The notes beneath the pieces were generated by a model. That model saw only the letters and a list, made by a program, of their open reading frames with translations, was not told where the DNA came from and made no database searches. This document shows, piece by piece, positions 18,074-26,809 of a DNA stretch of 56,902 nucleotides. The stretch covers positions 1 to 56,902 of the forward strand of contig JAFGQN010000188.1 of the NCBI GenBank assembly GCA_016935665.1, read 5' to 3'. A program made the translations under genes and the position numbers. The stretch comes from Deltaproteobacteria bacterium (lineage in GTDB: Bacteria; Myxococcota_A; Polyangia; JAAYKL01). Each line of letters begins with the position of its first letter. Within the stretch, counting starts at the first letter, position 1.

Positions 18074-18856
18074 TCAAATGCTCTGGAGCACGTCGCTCAC
18101 TAGTGTGTCAATGGATAAAACGAGGGCTCGCGTGAATGCGACTATATTGGGAACAGCCGCTTTCAGCGATAAAAGACCCACGCCAATGGATACCGCAAAA
18201 CTGAGTACAAACAGATTTACTTTGGGCGCCACGCGCGCCAGCATTCCAAGGGACACCATGACTCCCATCAGCGTCACCAGTACCGGCGCCGCCAGCTGAA
18301 TTGCGGCAGAAAACATCATGCCGCCCTTGCGAACCAGCACAAGACCGGCATCCCCACTGAAAATCACCTGTCCTGGGCCTAAAATGCGAAAGGAATCAAT
18401 AATATACCGAATCAGCAGCAAATGAATATCAAGGGCAAAAAACAGCAGTGTGGCAATCATCCCCAGCAAACGCGCAGTAACCACCGATTGTGCGTTGGAC
18501 AGCGGATCGATAGCCTGGGAAAAACCAAGCCCCATGGGAACCCCAAGTACCTGGCCCGCAGTTTCAACTGCACCAAAAACCAATTGCGACGCCAATCCCG
18601 CACAGGCTCCCAGTGCTGCTTCGCCAAATACAGCAATGATGAGGTCAGTGGGTTCCAAAGAGATGGGCGTCAGATTGGGCAAACCAGTGTACACGGCCAG
18701 TGACATCACAAAAATTGCCGCGGCCAGAATTCGTTTAGGGACGAGATTGCCCCCAAAAGTGGGTATGGCTAAAAGAAGAAACCCCAATCGGGTCATGATC
18801 ATGGTAATGGTCACGAACGTGGGCAGAAGCAACTCCGTGTCCATAAATCCAGGCAT
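18074..18856 (-). CDS. fliR: Flagellar export protein FliR
   Basis: This 260-residue inner-membrane component of the flagellar type III export gate forms a complex with FliP and FliQ. It has five to six hydrophobic segments and the family stretches GFLLLAIPTFGG and VPMGLGFSQAIDP. The start ATG overlaps the fliQ stop as TGATG, with GGAGCGAG ahead of it, so translation is coupled. Confidence 0.96.
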   Translation of the reverse strand: MPGFMDTELLLPTFVTITMIMTRLGFLLLAIPTFGGNLVPKRILAAAIFVMSLAVYTGLPNLTPISLEPTDLIIAVFGEAALGACAGLASQLVFGAVETAGQVLGVPMGLGFSQAIDPLSNAQSVVTARLLGMIATLLFFALDIHLLLIRYIIDSFRILGPGQVIFSGDAGLVLVRKGGMMFSAAIQLAAPVLVTLMGVMVSLGMLARVAPKVNLFVLSFAVSIGVGLLSLKAAVPNIVAFTRALVLSIDTLVSDVLQSI

Positions 18857-19128
18857 CAGCTCGCTCCAAGCGCAACAAACTTCACCATCATTTCATGAAA
18901 AAAAGCAATGAGTTTTCCCATCGACCAATCCCCTACCAGCAACAGTGTGACAAATACCGCACCGAGCTTGGGAACGAACGTCAGTGACGATTCCTGAATT
19001 TGCGTTGCCGCCTGCATCACAGCCACAAACAATCCCACAGCCATCGCTGCACCAAGAGGCGGTCCAATGACAAACAGAACCGTCAGTAAGCCTTCAACTA
19101 CGATTTCAGTGATGAATTCAGAGTTCAT
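18856..19128 (-). CDS. fliQ: Flagellar export protein FliQ
   Basis: This 90-residue protein has two transmembrane helices and is a standard subunit of the FliPQR export gate. The order, length and the motif VAVMQAATQIQESSLTFVPK are typical of the family. It starts one base inside the fliP stop and ends overlapping fliR, so the three gate genes are translationally coupled. Confidence 0.96.
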   Translation of the reverse strand: MNSEFITEIVVEGLLTVLFVIGPPLGAAMAVGLFVAVMQAATQIQESSLTFVPKLGAVFVTLLLVGDWSMGKLIAFFHEMMVKFVALGAS

Positions 19129-19877
19129 TACCCACCTCCGGTAAAGCTTTTAACAATAGACGAAACGATGAGATTCCAACCGTCCACCACTACAAAAAGC
19201 ATGAGTTTAAGTGGCAGCGATATAAGTGCAGGCGGCAGCATGATCATGCCCATGGACATGAGCATGGACGCGATGGCCACATCCAGCACGATAAAGGGAA
19301 TAAAGAGCATAAAGCCCATCTCAAACGCCGTCTTAAGTTCACTGATGACGAATGCGGGAATCAGTGCTCTGAACATCACATCTGTTTCCGTCTTAGGCAA
19401 TGGAAGTTCTGCCACCTCGTAAAAAAGAAGAAGATCTTTTTCGCGGGTATACTTGAGCATAAATTCCCGAACCGGACCTTTGGAGCGCTCAAATGCTTCT
19501 TCATCACTGATTTCCCCCGCCTTGTATGGAATTATTGCATTTTCATTTATTTCCACACCAACGGGCGCCATGATGAAAAACGTTAAAAACATTGCGAGGC
19601 CAATCATCACCTGATTGGGTGGTGCACTCTGCGTACCAATGGCTGTTCTTAAAAATGACAGGATAATCACAATACGTGTAAAACTCGTCAATGTCATCAG
19701 TATGGCGGGAGCCAGTGCCAACACCGTAAGCAACGCCAAAATCTTCAGACCGGTGACCATCTCACCGGGTTCATCAGTGGACCCAACGGAAATATCGATA
19801 CTGGGAGACGCAAACGCACTTTTCGCCAGTGGCAACGCCAATGCCAGTCCGGCAATTATGATTGCGGTGCGTTTCAT
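19128..19877 (-). CDS. fliP: Flagellar export protein FliP
   Basis: This 249-residue export-gate subunit carries a cleavable signal peptide (MKRTAIIIAGLALALPLAKSA), as FliP usually does. The family core is plain: TSFTRIVIILSFLRTAIGTQ, then SAPPNQVMIGLAMFLTFF, and the C-terminal helices with SMGMIMLPP. It lies between fliO and fliQ in the canonical order. Confidence 0.97.
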   Translation of the reverse strand: MKRTAIIIAGLALALPLAKSAFASPSIDISVGSTDEPGEMVTGLKILALLTVLALAPAILMTLTSFTRIVIILSFLRTAIGTQSAPPNQVMIGLAMFLTFFIMAPVGVEINENAIIPYKAGEISDEEAFERSKGPVREFMLKYTREKDLLLFYEVAELPLPKTETDVMFRALIPAFVISELKTAFEMGFMLFIPFIVLDVAIASMLMSMGMIMLPPALISLPLKLMLFVVVDGWNLIVSSIVKSFTGGG

Positions 19878-19883
19878 GGTTCC

Positions 19884-21224
19884 CTATGCCCTGTAGTTGC
19901 TTTCAGTATTGGTGGATTGCTGTTCCAGCGCGGTGCGCATTCTCGCCATGGAAATTAGGCCAGACACATTCGAAGGTGGCTCCGACGCTGAAAATGCGTT
20001 TGTTAACTGAGATGGTGAAATCTGCTGTCGCGCCTCAGTTCTGCGCTTCGATTTCTCTTTGGGTGTATCCCTCTCTCTCACAATTTTGTCGATGGCCTGC
20101 TGAAATTCATATGAAAAATTCGAGGTACCGGTATCGTCACGCTTTGCGGGTGCGGCTTTCTCATCCCTGACTTCAGAATACGGCGTCGCTGATATTTTGG
20201 GTTCTCTGGCCAGGCTGTCTTTTACGGCGTTATTGATTTCGGCCCGCAATCCACTCTCAATGCTCTCTGCTCCGCTCTCACTGGGGATAAGTCCCAAAGA
20301 TGTGACCGTCTTGTCGCCCACAGCCAGAAGAAAGCGACTGCCGTTTACCCTGGCCACCATCAATGTCTGGTGCATCCCCAGCTTTTTGCTCGACAAAATA
20401 TCAATATTGTCTTCCACAATATGACGTCGTGTTTTCTTTTTTTTCATGAACCAGGCAACGAATCCAAGAATGGCCGCAAACAACAGGCCACCGGCGTACT
20501 TCATTGTCTGAGAATTGGTTTGTTCAATTGTCTGCATGGGAGGCGCAGCACTTCTGGACTTATCAAAAATGGTACCCGCCAGTTTGTTGTCCTTCTCTTT
20601 TTTTGAAAATTGATGTTCAGCGGTGACATCGGACGACGCGTTTCCATCGATTTTCCCATTATCTTTTATAATTGCAGGCGCGGGATTTATCGCATCCTCA
20701 GCATCGCTTTTGGAATCAGGCGCAACACTCGCCAATCCCAGTGCAGCCTTTTGCTGCAACAGTGCCATCCGTCTCCGTTTCTGACCATCCGTTAAAACCA
20801 TGGAAACGATCAGATTGCCTTCCAGGGACATTACGGACAATCGATCGCATGCATCCAGTGTTTTGCCGGTGGGGTGAATCTGCAACACGCTGTTGTCGGG
20901 ACCACGCTGTACGACCCGCACTTTTTTGAGAGTGCTTCCACTTGGAATATCCAGTTCGCTGACTTCTCTGTTGTGCAGTGCCAGTCCAAAAAAACGAATG
21001 CGAATGGAGTCGCTGCTGCACACGATTTTTGAATCGTAATGTGCCATTGGCGGTGATACCACAAATCGAACAACATCAGTGGAAGGCATATTTTCAACAA
21101 TCGCTGCAGCAATTCTGGAAGTGCCAGCGCTGCCGGCATCGCTGGAGGACGGTGACGCAACGGCATGCACGCAGAACACCCCAACAGATACCATAGTAAA
21201 AACAGATATGTTAAAGGGCCTCAT
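19884..21224 (-). CDS. fliO: Long FliO-like flagellar assembly protein
   Basis: About 446 residues, much longer than the usual 100-200 of FliO. The N-terminus is a signal peptide. Residues ~50-140 resemble an AMIN-like periplasmic module (VVRFVVSPPMAHYD...SLEGNLIVSMVL). A single transmembrane helix near 240 (GGLLFAAILGFVAWF) precedes the FliO core (KLGMHQTLMVARVNGSRFLLAVG). A ~130-residue charged, probably disordered tail follows. FliO assists assembly of the FliP ring. The call rests on position between fliN and fliP plus the core motif. The ATG at 21224 is preferred over TTG 21230 because GGAG stands seven bases ahead. Confidence 0.8.
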   Translation of the reverse strand: MRPFNISVFTMVSVGVFCVHAVASPSSSDAGSAGTSRIAAAIVENMPSTDVVRFVVSPPMAHYDSKIVCSSDSIRIRFFGLALHNREVSELDIPSGSTLKKVRVVQRGPDNSVLQIHPTGKTLDACDRLSVMSLEGNLIVSMVLTDGQKRRRMALLQQKAALGLASVAPDSKSDAEDAINPAPAIIKDNGKIDGNASSDVTAEHQFSKKEKDNKLAGTIFDKSRSAAPPMQTIEQTNSQTMKYAGGLLFAAILGFVAWFMKKKKTRRHIVEDNIDILSSKKLGMHQTLMVARVNGSRFLLAVGDKTVTSLGLIPSESGAESIESGLRAEINNAVKDSLAREPKISATPYSEVRDEKAAPAKRDDTGTSNFSYEFQQAIDKIVRERDTPKEKSKRRTEARQQISPSQLTNAFSASEPPSNVSGLISMARMRTALEQQSTNTESNYRA

Positions 21225-21226
21225 TT

Positions 21227-21568
21227 TCAATCTCCAATCAAATTGTCTTCCGATGTCTGTTTAAACGGATCTTCTCCCACCACTTCCATCACACGTATGC
21301 CGTATCGTTCTCCAACCAGAACCGCTTCACCCCGGGCAACCAGCTTTCCATTGGCAAAAATGTCCAGATTGTCGCCCGCCGGCCTGTCGAGCTCCACCAC
21401 CGTTCCTGGCATAACTTCCACCAGTTCGCCCATTGTCATTGAGCGACGTCCCACTTCCACTGTCAGTTCGATAGGAATATCGAATAGAAAATTGATGGGC
21501 CGTTTTGCGGCGCCACGGTCTTGAGCTGTTTGCATCGCGCCTCCTTTTTTTTCATTCTCGCTGGTCAT
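21227..21568 (-). CDS. fliN: Flagellar motor switch protein FliN
   Basis: This 113-residue protein has a SpoA/FliN domain forming the base of the C-ring. The signatures are IPIELTVEVGRRSMTMGELV, then GTVVELDRPAGDNLDIFANG and the terminal GERYGIRVMEV. The length and motif match a minimal FliN. Its start overlaps the fliM stop by four bases, consistent with coupled synthesis of switch subunits. Confidence 0.96.
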   Translation of the reverse strand: MTSENEKKGGAMQTAQDRGAAKRPINFLFDIPIELTVEVGRRSMTMGELVEVMPGTVVELDRPAGDNLDIFANGKLVARGEAVLVGERYGIRVMEVVGEDPFKQTSEDNLIGD

Positions 21569-22506
21569 TTCGCTTCCTGTTTCAACCGCCCTATATCCAC
21601 AATTTCAAAAGCCACATGGCCTCTGGATATGGTTGGCTTCCCTTTGAGTTTGTACACGCCGGCAATGACCACATCCAACGGTTCATCTTTAGCGATTCCC
21701 AATGGATATACATCGCCGATTTTCAGATTCCACAAATCGTACGCTTTCATCGACAACTTCCCAAGCTCCATCACCAATTCCACTTTTGCGTTCCTCATGC
21801 GTTCATGCAGCAGAGATTCCCGCACATCGGACTTTTCCATGAACAGCTCGGCCGGCCCTCGTAACCACAATACAATCTCCGGATTCAACGCCGACACAAA
21901 CTGGACATTAATCCAAACGCCGCGCGGTTCCCGCTCCACCCAGAAGTCCTCGGGATTATCGCGCAGATATTTAAACTGCGCGCCTGGCATGGCGATTTCA
22001 AGTTCACGACAAATTTCGATAAAAAAATCGCGAAGCAGCCTATCTTCCAGGATGGTCAGTTCACTTCTTTCGGCAAAAACATCCTCCGAATGAATACCGG
22101 TTCTTCGGGAAATGTACTTCATCGCGCAACGCCGCTCCATGCCCAGCAATATCCGGCTGTCATTGAATGCGATAGTCGCATATTCGGATCCGGAATCGGT
22201 CTGTGCCAGCGGAATCACTTCGGTCATGCCGGACACGGAATGCAACGTGTTGTTTTCCCGTTCGTCCTCAATGGTTCGGACATCCTGAATTTCCAGACGA
22301 CCGCGGCTTGCAAGTCGCTTCACCAAAAGGCTCTCCAGGGCAGGCGCCAATATTTTGGCGGTCTCAGTCCATTTTTTTAAGCACCGCATGTTGTATGCGT
22401 GGTCACTGGCCAGCACATATTCGTCTACCGATTTCTGAGAGGAACTATCCGCTTTCATCGCGGAATATATTGCCTCCAGCTCTTCCTGTGTTAAAATCGG
22501 TTCCAC
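21565..22506 (-). CDS. fliM: Flagellar motor switch protein FliM
   Basis: This 313-residue C-ring protein links CheY-P binding to rotor switching. The N-terminus LTQEELEAIYSAM is a recognisable variant of the CheY-binding peptide. The middle domain contains GMERRCAMKYISRRTG, and the C-terminal ~80 residues form a SpoA domain with LGKLSMKAYDLWNLKIGDV. The middle domain appears less conserved than in enteric FliM. It is followed directly by fliN. Confidence 0.93.
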   Translation of the reverse strand: MEPILTQEELEAIYSAMKADSSSQKSVDEYVLASDHAYNMRCLKKWTETAKILAPALESLLVKRLASRGRLEIQDVRTIEDERENNTLHSVSGMTEVIPLAQTDSGSEYATIAFNDSRILLGMERRCAMKYISRRTGIHSEDVFAERSELTILEDRLLRDFFIEICRELEIAMPGAQFKYLRDNPEDFWVEREPRGVWINVQFVSALNPEIVLWLRGPAELFMEKSDVRESLLHERMRNAKVELVMELGKLSMKAYDLWNLKIGDVYPLGIAKDEPLDVVIAGVYKLKGKPTISRGHVAFEIVDIGRLKQEAK

Positions 22507-22516
22507 GGAAACGCTC

Positions 22517-23011
22517 CTATTGAGTCACAAATTCAGTCAGATAAATGGCGGCTATCCGATCCATATCCAGCCTTTCATTCACTTTCTGTACCAACATCTT
22601 TTCAAGATCCCGCTTTCCTTCTATGGATTGAACCTTTTCCAGTTCGATGGCAGAAAGCTGTAAAAGAATCTCGTTTCGAACAATAGAGAGATACTTTTCA
22701 AACTCGGGCTGATCGTCTGCTGAGTACAGCTGAACCGACATTTTTGTTTTGAGATAACGCTTCTCCCGCGCGTTGGTTAAATTCACCACAAACCCATCCA
22801 ACTCGATGATGGGGCCATCGGTCGAAATGTTTCGACCAGTTCGGGACGATCGCGCCGGGGCATTGGGGTTTGCTTCGTTGACCGCGTCATCCTTATTCAT
22901 TAAAAAATACGCGCCACCTGCCAATGCCGCCACATTTATAATGACCACAATCGCGATAACGAGCCCCTTTTTCGATTTCGGCTGAACAACATCTGCATCT
23001 TCATTGGCCAT
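22517..23011 (-). CDS. fliL: Flagellar stator-associated protein FliL
   Basis: This 164-residue single-pass inner-membrane protein surrounds the stator and supports torque. It has a cytoplasmic N-terminus, one helix (GLVIAIVVIINVAALAGGAYF), a Ser/Asn linker and the periplasmic FliL domain, which includes IIELDGFVVNLTN and RYLKTKMSVQL. It overlaps the end of the upstream MotB-like gene by about eleven bases and stands between the stator genes and fliM. Confidence 0.95.
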   Translation of the reverse strand: MANEDADVVQPKSKKGLVIAIVVIINVAALAGGAYFLMNKDDAVNEANPNAPARSSRTGRNISTDGPIIELDGFVVNLTNAREKRYLKTKMSVQLYSADDQPEFEKYLSIVRNEILLQLSAIELEKVQSIEGKRDLEKMLVQKVNERLDMDRIAAIYLTEFVTQ

Positions 23012-23765
23012 CTTTTTCTTCCTTTCTCAACACAAACCGAATTTTACGCTGCATATCGTTGAACATCTCCGGTTTCATCTTCTTGCCCGGAATGCGCCTT
23101 TGCTGCAGCTCCATCACTATTTCGGTTAAAATATCAGACCCTTCATACCAGGGCCACATGGCAACCACCTTGATGTCCCCTCCCCAGAGCTGAAGCACCA
23201 CAGCCACATCCTGCAGCAGCTTGCGACCGGAGTCGTCCAGTTCTCTGCTGCCATGGGGAAAAAGGAGTCTTCCCGAAATCACCACTTCCACGCCTTCTTC
23301 AATTCGAATGATTTGAACATCTCCAGACAGCTTATCTGCCTGTGCCTTGAGTGTGCTGTACAAACGCTCCATCTCTTTGGGATTTATCATTCCATCGCGA
23401 ACGCCTTTCAAAAAACGCTGCGCTTCCTGTCTTGCCACAGCCACGTCCACCGCGCGCCCTTCTTTGGTCGACGAATCATTTTCCACTTCGCCGATGGGCA
23501 TTAACAATTGAATCAGAGATTCCTCACCTTCTCCGGGTTCTGGAAAGTTCATCACACCGGAAGCCTCATCGAACATGCCAAATGCCTCTTTGAGCGACCG
23601 TTTATCCATGGAAGACATGGTCAGCAGCAATACAAAAAACGTAATCATCAGAAAAATCAAATCCGAAAGGGTATCCATCCACGCGTCGCGGTCCCGCTCC
23701 ACCGGTTTGTCTTCACTTTCTGATTTTTTTGAGGCCCCTTCCGCCATCATACTCGAATCGCCCAC
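23001..23765 (-). CDS. Second MotB-like protein: channel Asp kept, OmpA domain degenerate
   Basis: This 254-residue protein aligns at its N-terminus with the MotB plug/helix region: WMDTLSDLIFLMITFFVLLL, with Asp35 at the position of the proton-carrying Asp of MotB. The C-terminal domain starts like OmpA (EGVEVVISGRLLFPHGSREL), but the GHTD...R peptidoglycan-binding signature is replaced by AMWPWYEGSD and no matching Arg is evident. It overlaps the canonical-looking motB by one base, so the two are made together. It probably supplies the channel Asp of the stator while its neighbour anchors to the wall. This is inference from sequence only. Confidence 0.85.
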   Translation of the reverse strand: MGDSSMMAEGASKKSESEDKPVERDRDAWMDTLSDLIFLMITFFVLLLTMSSMDKRSLKEAFGMFDEASGVMNFPEPGEGEESLIQLLMPIGEVENDSSTKEGRAVDVAVARQEAQRFLKGVRDGMINPKEMERLYSTLKAQADKLSGDVQIIRIEEGVEVVISGRLLFPHGSRELDDSGRKLLQDVAVVLQLWGGDIKVVAMWPWYEGSDILTEIVMELQQRRIPGKKMKPEMFNDMQRKIRFVLRKEEKDGQ

Positions 23766-24475
23766 TATTTCCGTCCTTCCTCGGTGGTTACCACAATTTC
23801 CACCCGGCGATTGGACAGCAACTTATTCTGAGCGTCCAGCACATCTACAGGACTGTAGAAGGAGTGTCCCAGTGCGCTCACGTGTCCTTTTTTAAAATTC
23901 CCCGCCGACTCCAGATGGCGGGCAACCACCATGCCGCGCTCCAGTGAGAGACGCCAATTGGTGCGCAGACGCCCCGTTGCATCGGTGTGGCCGATTACCT
24001 GCACATAGCCATCGTATGCGGCACTCATGCGCGCAATTTCCCCCAACAAATGAAACATCCGTGGTGAAATAACCGATTGCCCCGGTGCAAACAGCAACTC
24101 ATCGGCCACAACTATTTTCACCTCGCCCGACTGTTCTTCGAACGTTGCAAATATCTGAGGTGGCTCATTGGTGTTTCCCGCCATCATTTCCTTGATAACA
24201 TGCTGTACCTTTTGAAAAATGGTGTATCCAGAACCACTCGACAGCAGATCGGACTCAGTTTTCAAATTCTTTTCCTCCTGATCCACGGATGAAGCGCCTG
24301 GTAACAGACCAAATGATCCCAGCAGCGATCCCAACGCCGCCCGCTTCTTTTGCTCGTTCAAAGTGGCCATCGAGTTCAGCAGGATGAAAAACGCAAGCAG
24401 AATCATACTCAGAGTCACAAACAGCAGTCGAAAACTGTTGCTCTCTTTTTCTTCTTCTTCTTCTTCAACGGCCAC
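23765..24475 (-). CDS. motB: MotB-like protein: OmpA domain intact, channel Asp replaced
   Basis: This 236-residue stator-type protein has a run of Glu followed by one helix, SFRLLFVTLSMILLAFFILL. Aligned on the shared LxFF core, the position of the essential MotB Asp is Thr21. The periplasmic part has a full OmpA/MotB peptidoglycan-binding motif (VIGHTDATG...LERGMVV, then GHSFYSPV and NRRVEIVV). It begins three bases after motA. Proton conduction through this subunit alone would not be expected, so it probably works with the following MotB-like protein. Confidence 0.88.
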   Translation of the reverse strand: MAVEEEEEEKESNSFRLLFVTLSMILLAFFILLNSMATLNEQKKRAALGSLLGSFGLLPGASSVDQEEKNLKTESDLLSSGSGYTIFQKVQHVIKEMMAGNTNEPPQIFATFEEQSGEVKIVVADELLFAPGQSVISPRMFHLLGEIARMSAAYDGYVQVIGHTDATGRLRTNWRLSLERGMVVARHLESAGNFKKGHVSALGHSFYSPVDVLDAQNKLLSNRRVEIVVTTEEGRK

Positions 24476-24478
24476 GGG

Positions 24479-25249
24479 TTACCCCTTTTCGTCGTCCGCC
24501 TTGCGTTCACCTGGCGCCAGATAAATGTTCAGTTTCTGTTCCACCATTCTTGGATTGTCGCCGGCACTGATGGCGAGAACACCTTCCCGGGTTAACTCCC
24601 ACAGGCGAACCTCTTCCCGGCTGCGAACAGCCAGCTTTCCGGAAAGAGGACCAAATACCAGGTTCGCAAACAACGCACCGTAAAACGTCGTTAAGAGCGC
24701 GACGGCCATGGAGGGACCGATGGTCGAGGGATCGTCCATGTTCTGCAACATGCCCACAAGTCCAATGAGCGTCCCCACCAATCCCATCGCAGGCGCATAA
24801 CCGGCCATGGTGGCAAACACTTCGGAACCCAGCGCATGGCGCTGTTTCAGCCACTTGATTTCAGTGTCGAGCAACATCTCGATAACCCCTGGGTCTTCTC
24901 CGTCCACCGCCAGCTGTATCCCCTTTTTAAGAAATGGATTATCGGTATCATTCACTGCTTCCTCCAATGCCAGAATGCCTTCACGCCTTGCCCGATTCGA
25001 AAAATCCACCATTTGGTCAATGGTTTTCTGAACATCCGGGAGTTTGTACGAGATAGCTTTGCCAAGCACTTTTCCCGCCCCGGTAATCTGCGCCAGAGGA
25101 TAATTGATCATCGATGCACCCACGGTGCCCCCCAGAACAATTAAAAGAGAGGGAACATCAATAAAGGGGCCCAGGCCAACGCCTGACGCGATGGAAAAGA
25201 GAACCAAACCCCAGCCAATGAGAAATCCAAGTATTGTTGCAATATCCAT
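24479..25249 (-). CDS. motA: Flagellar stator protein MotA
   Basis: This 256-residue protein with four transmembrane segments is the stator ring that converts ion flow to rotor torque. The motif GYAPAMGLVGTLIGLVGML, with its conserved Pro and Gly residues, and the start MDIATILGFLIGWGLV are typical of the proton-type MotA family. The ATG at 25249 has AAAGAAGG upstream. An ORF start at 25318 is excluded because the sigma-54 promoter at 25281-25296 lies inside that extension. Confidence 0.95.
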   Translation of the reverse strand: MDIATILGFLIGWGLVLFSIASGVGLGPFIDVPSLLIVLGGTVGASMINYPLAQITGAGKVLGKAISYKLPDVQKTIDQMVDFSNRARREGILALEEAVNDTDNPFLKKGIQLAVDGEDPGVIEMLLDTEIKWLKQRHALGSEVFATMAGYAPAMGLVGTLIGLVGMLQNMDDPSTIGPSMAVALLTTFYGALFANLVFGPLSGKLAVRSREEVRLWELTREGVLAISAGDNPRMVEQKLNIYLAPGERKADDEKG

Positions 25250-25280
25250 CGGGAACCTTCTTTCAACATTCCTTGAGATA

Positions 25281-25296
25281 AGCAACGCATGTGCCA
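25281..25296 (-). promoter_or_regulatory. Sigma-54 promoter of the motA-flhB operon
   Basis: The minus strand reads TGGCAC-ATGCG-TTGCT, matching the sigma-54 consensus TGGCAC-N5-TTGCW at every defining position, with exactly ten bases between the GG and GC pairs. The predicted transcript begins near 25270, about 20 bases before the motA ATG. Flagellar operons are often sigma-54 dependent, which fits. An upstream activator site could not be identified by eye. Confidence 0.78.
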
Positions 25297-25540
25297 CCTC
25301 CACCCTCTTCTGAACCAATCCGCCAATACAACGCTATTATTGTGGAATTTGAACCACTGAACACTGTCGCACTGGTCGTGCTGTCAATGTTTTGACTGCA
25401 AAAGGATTCGAACACCCATTTTTTTGGCGCCTGCTTTTTCTTATGAGATCTCAAGATTTTTAAAACTGAGCCGTACACCATTAGGGAAAACAATTTGTGC
25501 ACCCTGTCCTTTTTTGATTGTGCGGATGGCGATAAAGATA

Positions 25541-26809
25541 ATGTCTGAGCAAAACCAATCAGCATATTTAAAAAGATGCCGTCGGTATCAGCGTATTCGC
25601 AGACCCGGCTTCTTTCAGTTGCGCAAAACGTTCCGTCATTTCCCAGGAGAATGGATTCTGGTGACACTGGACGACGGCATCATCATTGACTGTAGCGTTG
25701 AATTCACCAGGTTAACCGGTTTTCCCAAATCCGCTATTGTTAAACACCCGATCACTCTGTTTTCCTTTTCTGGCAGCGAAATCGGGTGGGGACTTAAACG
25801 ATTGGACCTTGAATTGCTGCAACACAGCGGCAGATACGAAGATGTGGGCCTGACGACACCCGACAAAATATCCATGATATCAGATATTTGGGTAAGCCAT
25901 ATCTCTCATGGCGACGACCGTTGGGCATTGTGTCTGGTTACCGATAAATCGCCGCAACGGCAACTTCAGGGGGAACTCATCGCCAAACACAAAGAGTTGA
26001 AACGGGCCTTTCATCAATTGGAAGAACGTACTGGCGAGCTGGAAGAAGCCAGGGATGCGCTGAAACGAAAAAATCGGAATATCAGTGATCTTTCCGCGCA
26101 ATCCAGAGCCACCGGCGCATTGGCCACTATCGGTGAAATCACCGCAGAATTGACACATCAACTGAACAATCCACTGGCAGCGGCAACAGGCGCCTGTCGA
26201 AAATTGACCAAACTGAACCAATCCGGGCGCACCGAAGAATTTGCTCCCATGCTGCAACTGCTCTCCACTTCATTGCACAGGCTCAAAGAGACCATTGACG
26301 AGGTGCACATTATATACCGACAATCCAGAATGCCTACGACACCAAAGTCTCCAATTCGCGTCCGCGATCAGCTGGATGCGACTCTGGCTCTGCTGGAACA
26401 GCAGCTGGAGGGATTGACGGTCCTGCGTCAGATCCCATCGGATATTCCGGATATATTGGGGCATCCATCATTGTTTCAGCACGTCATTATCAATCTCCTC
26501 GACAACGCCATCGAAGCGTCAGGGGCAGGAGGCACATTGGAAATTGTCGCCAGGCAGGACGGCGATCGGGTGGCCATCAGCATCTCAGATACTGGACCGG
26601 GTATCCCGCCCCATCTTCGGGAGAAAATATTTGAGGCGTTTTATTCCCTGAAAGAAGGGGGTTCAGGATTGGGACTTGCGGCCGTTAAGAGATATGTTGA
26701 GCGAGATAAAGCGACCATTGAAGTGGGTGAATCAAAACTCGGTGGCGCACAGTTTACGATTTGTTACTGGACAACGACAAGTGGTAATGATGCAGAAAGG
26801 AAAGCATAG
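25541..26809 (+). CDS. PAS-type sensor histidine kinase
   Basis: About 422 residues with no membrane segment, so a cytosolic sensor. Residues ~30-140 have PAS character (DGIIIDCSVEFTRLTGFPKS). A coiled coil (~145-200) leads to the phospho-acceptor box ITAELTHQLNNPLAAATG. The ATPase core shows NLLDNAIEA, SDTGPGIPP and GSGLGLAAVKRY. The kinase resembles NtrB/HydH-like enzymes. The response regulator starts immediately after its stop. It is divergent from motA; whether it acts on the motility operon is unproven. ATG 25526 is a possible alternative start. Confidence 0.9.
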   Translation: MSEQNQSAYLKRCRRYQRIRRPGFFQLRKTFRHFPGEWILVTLDDGIIIDCSVEFTRLTGFPKSAIVKHPITLFSFSGSEIGWGLKRLDLELLQHSGRYEDVGLTTPDKISMISDIWVSHISHGDDRWALCLVTDKSPQRQLQGELIAKHKELKRAFHQLEERTGELEEARDALKRKNRNISDLSAQSRATGALATIGEITAELTHQLNNPLAAATGACRKLTKLNQSGRTEEFAPMLQLLSTSLHRLKETIDEVHIIYRQSRMPTTPKSPIRVRDQLDATLALLEQQLEGLTVLRQIPSDIPDILGHPSLFQHVIINLLDNAIEASGAGGTLEIVARQDGDRVAISISDTGPGIPPHLREKIFEAFYSLKEGGSGLGLAAVKRYVERDKATIEVGESKLGGAQFTICYWTTTSGNDAERKA

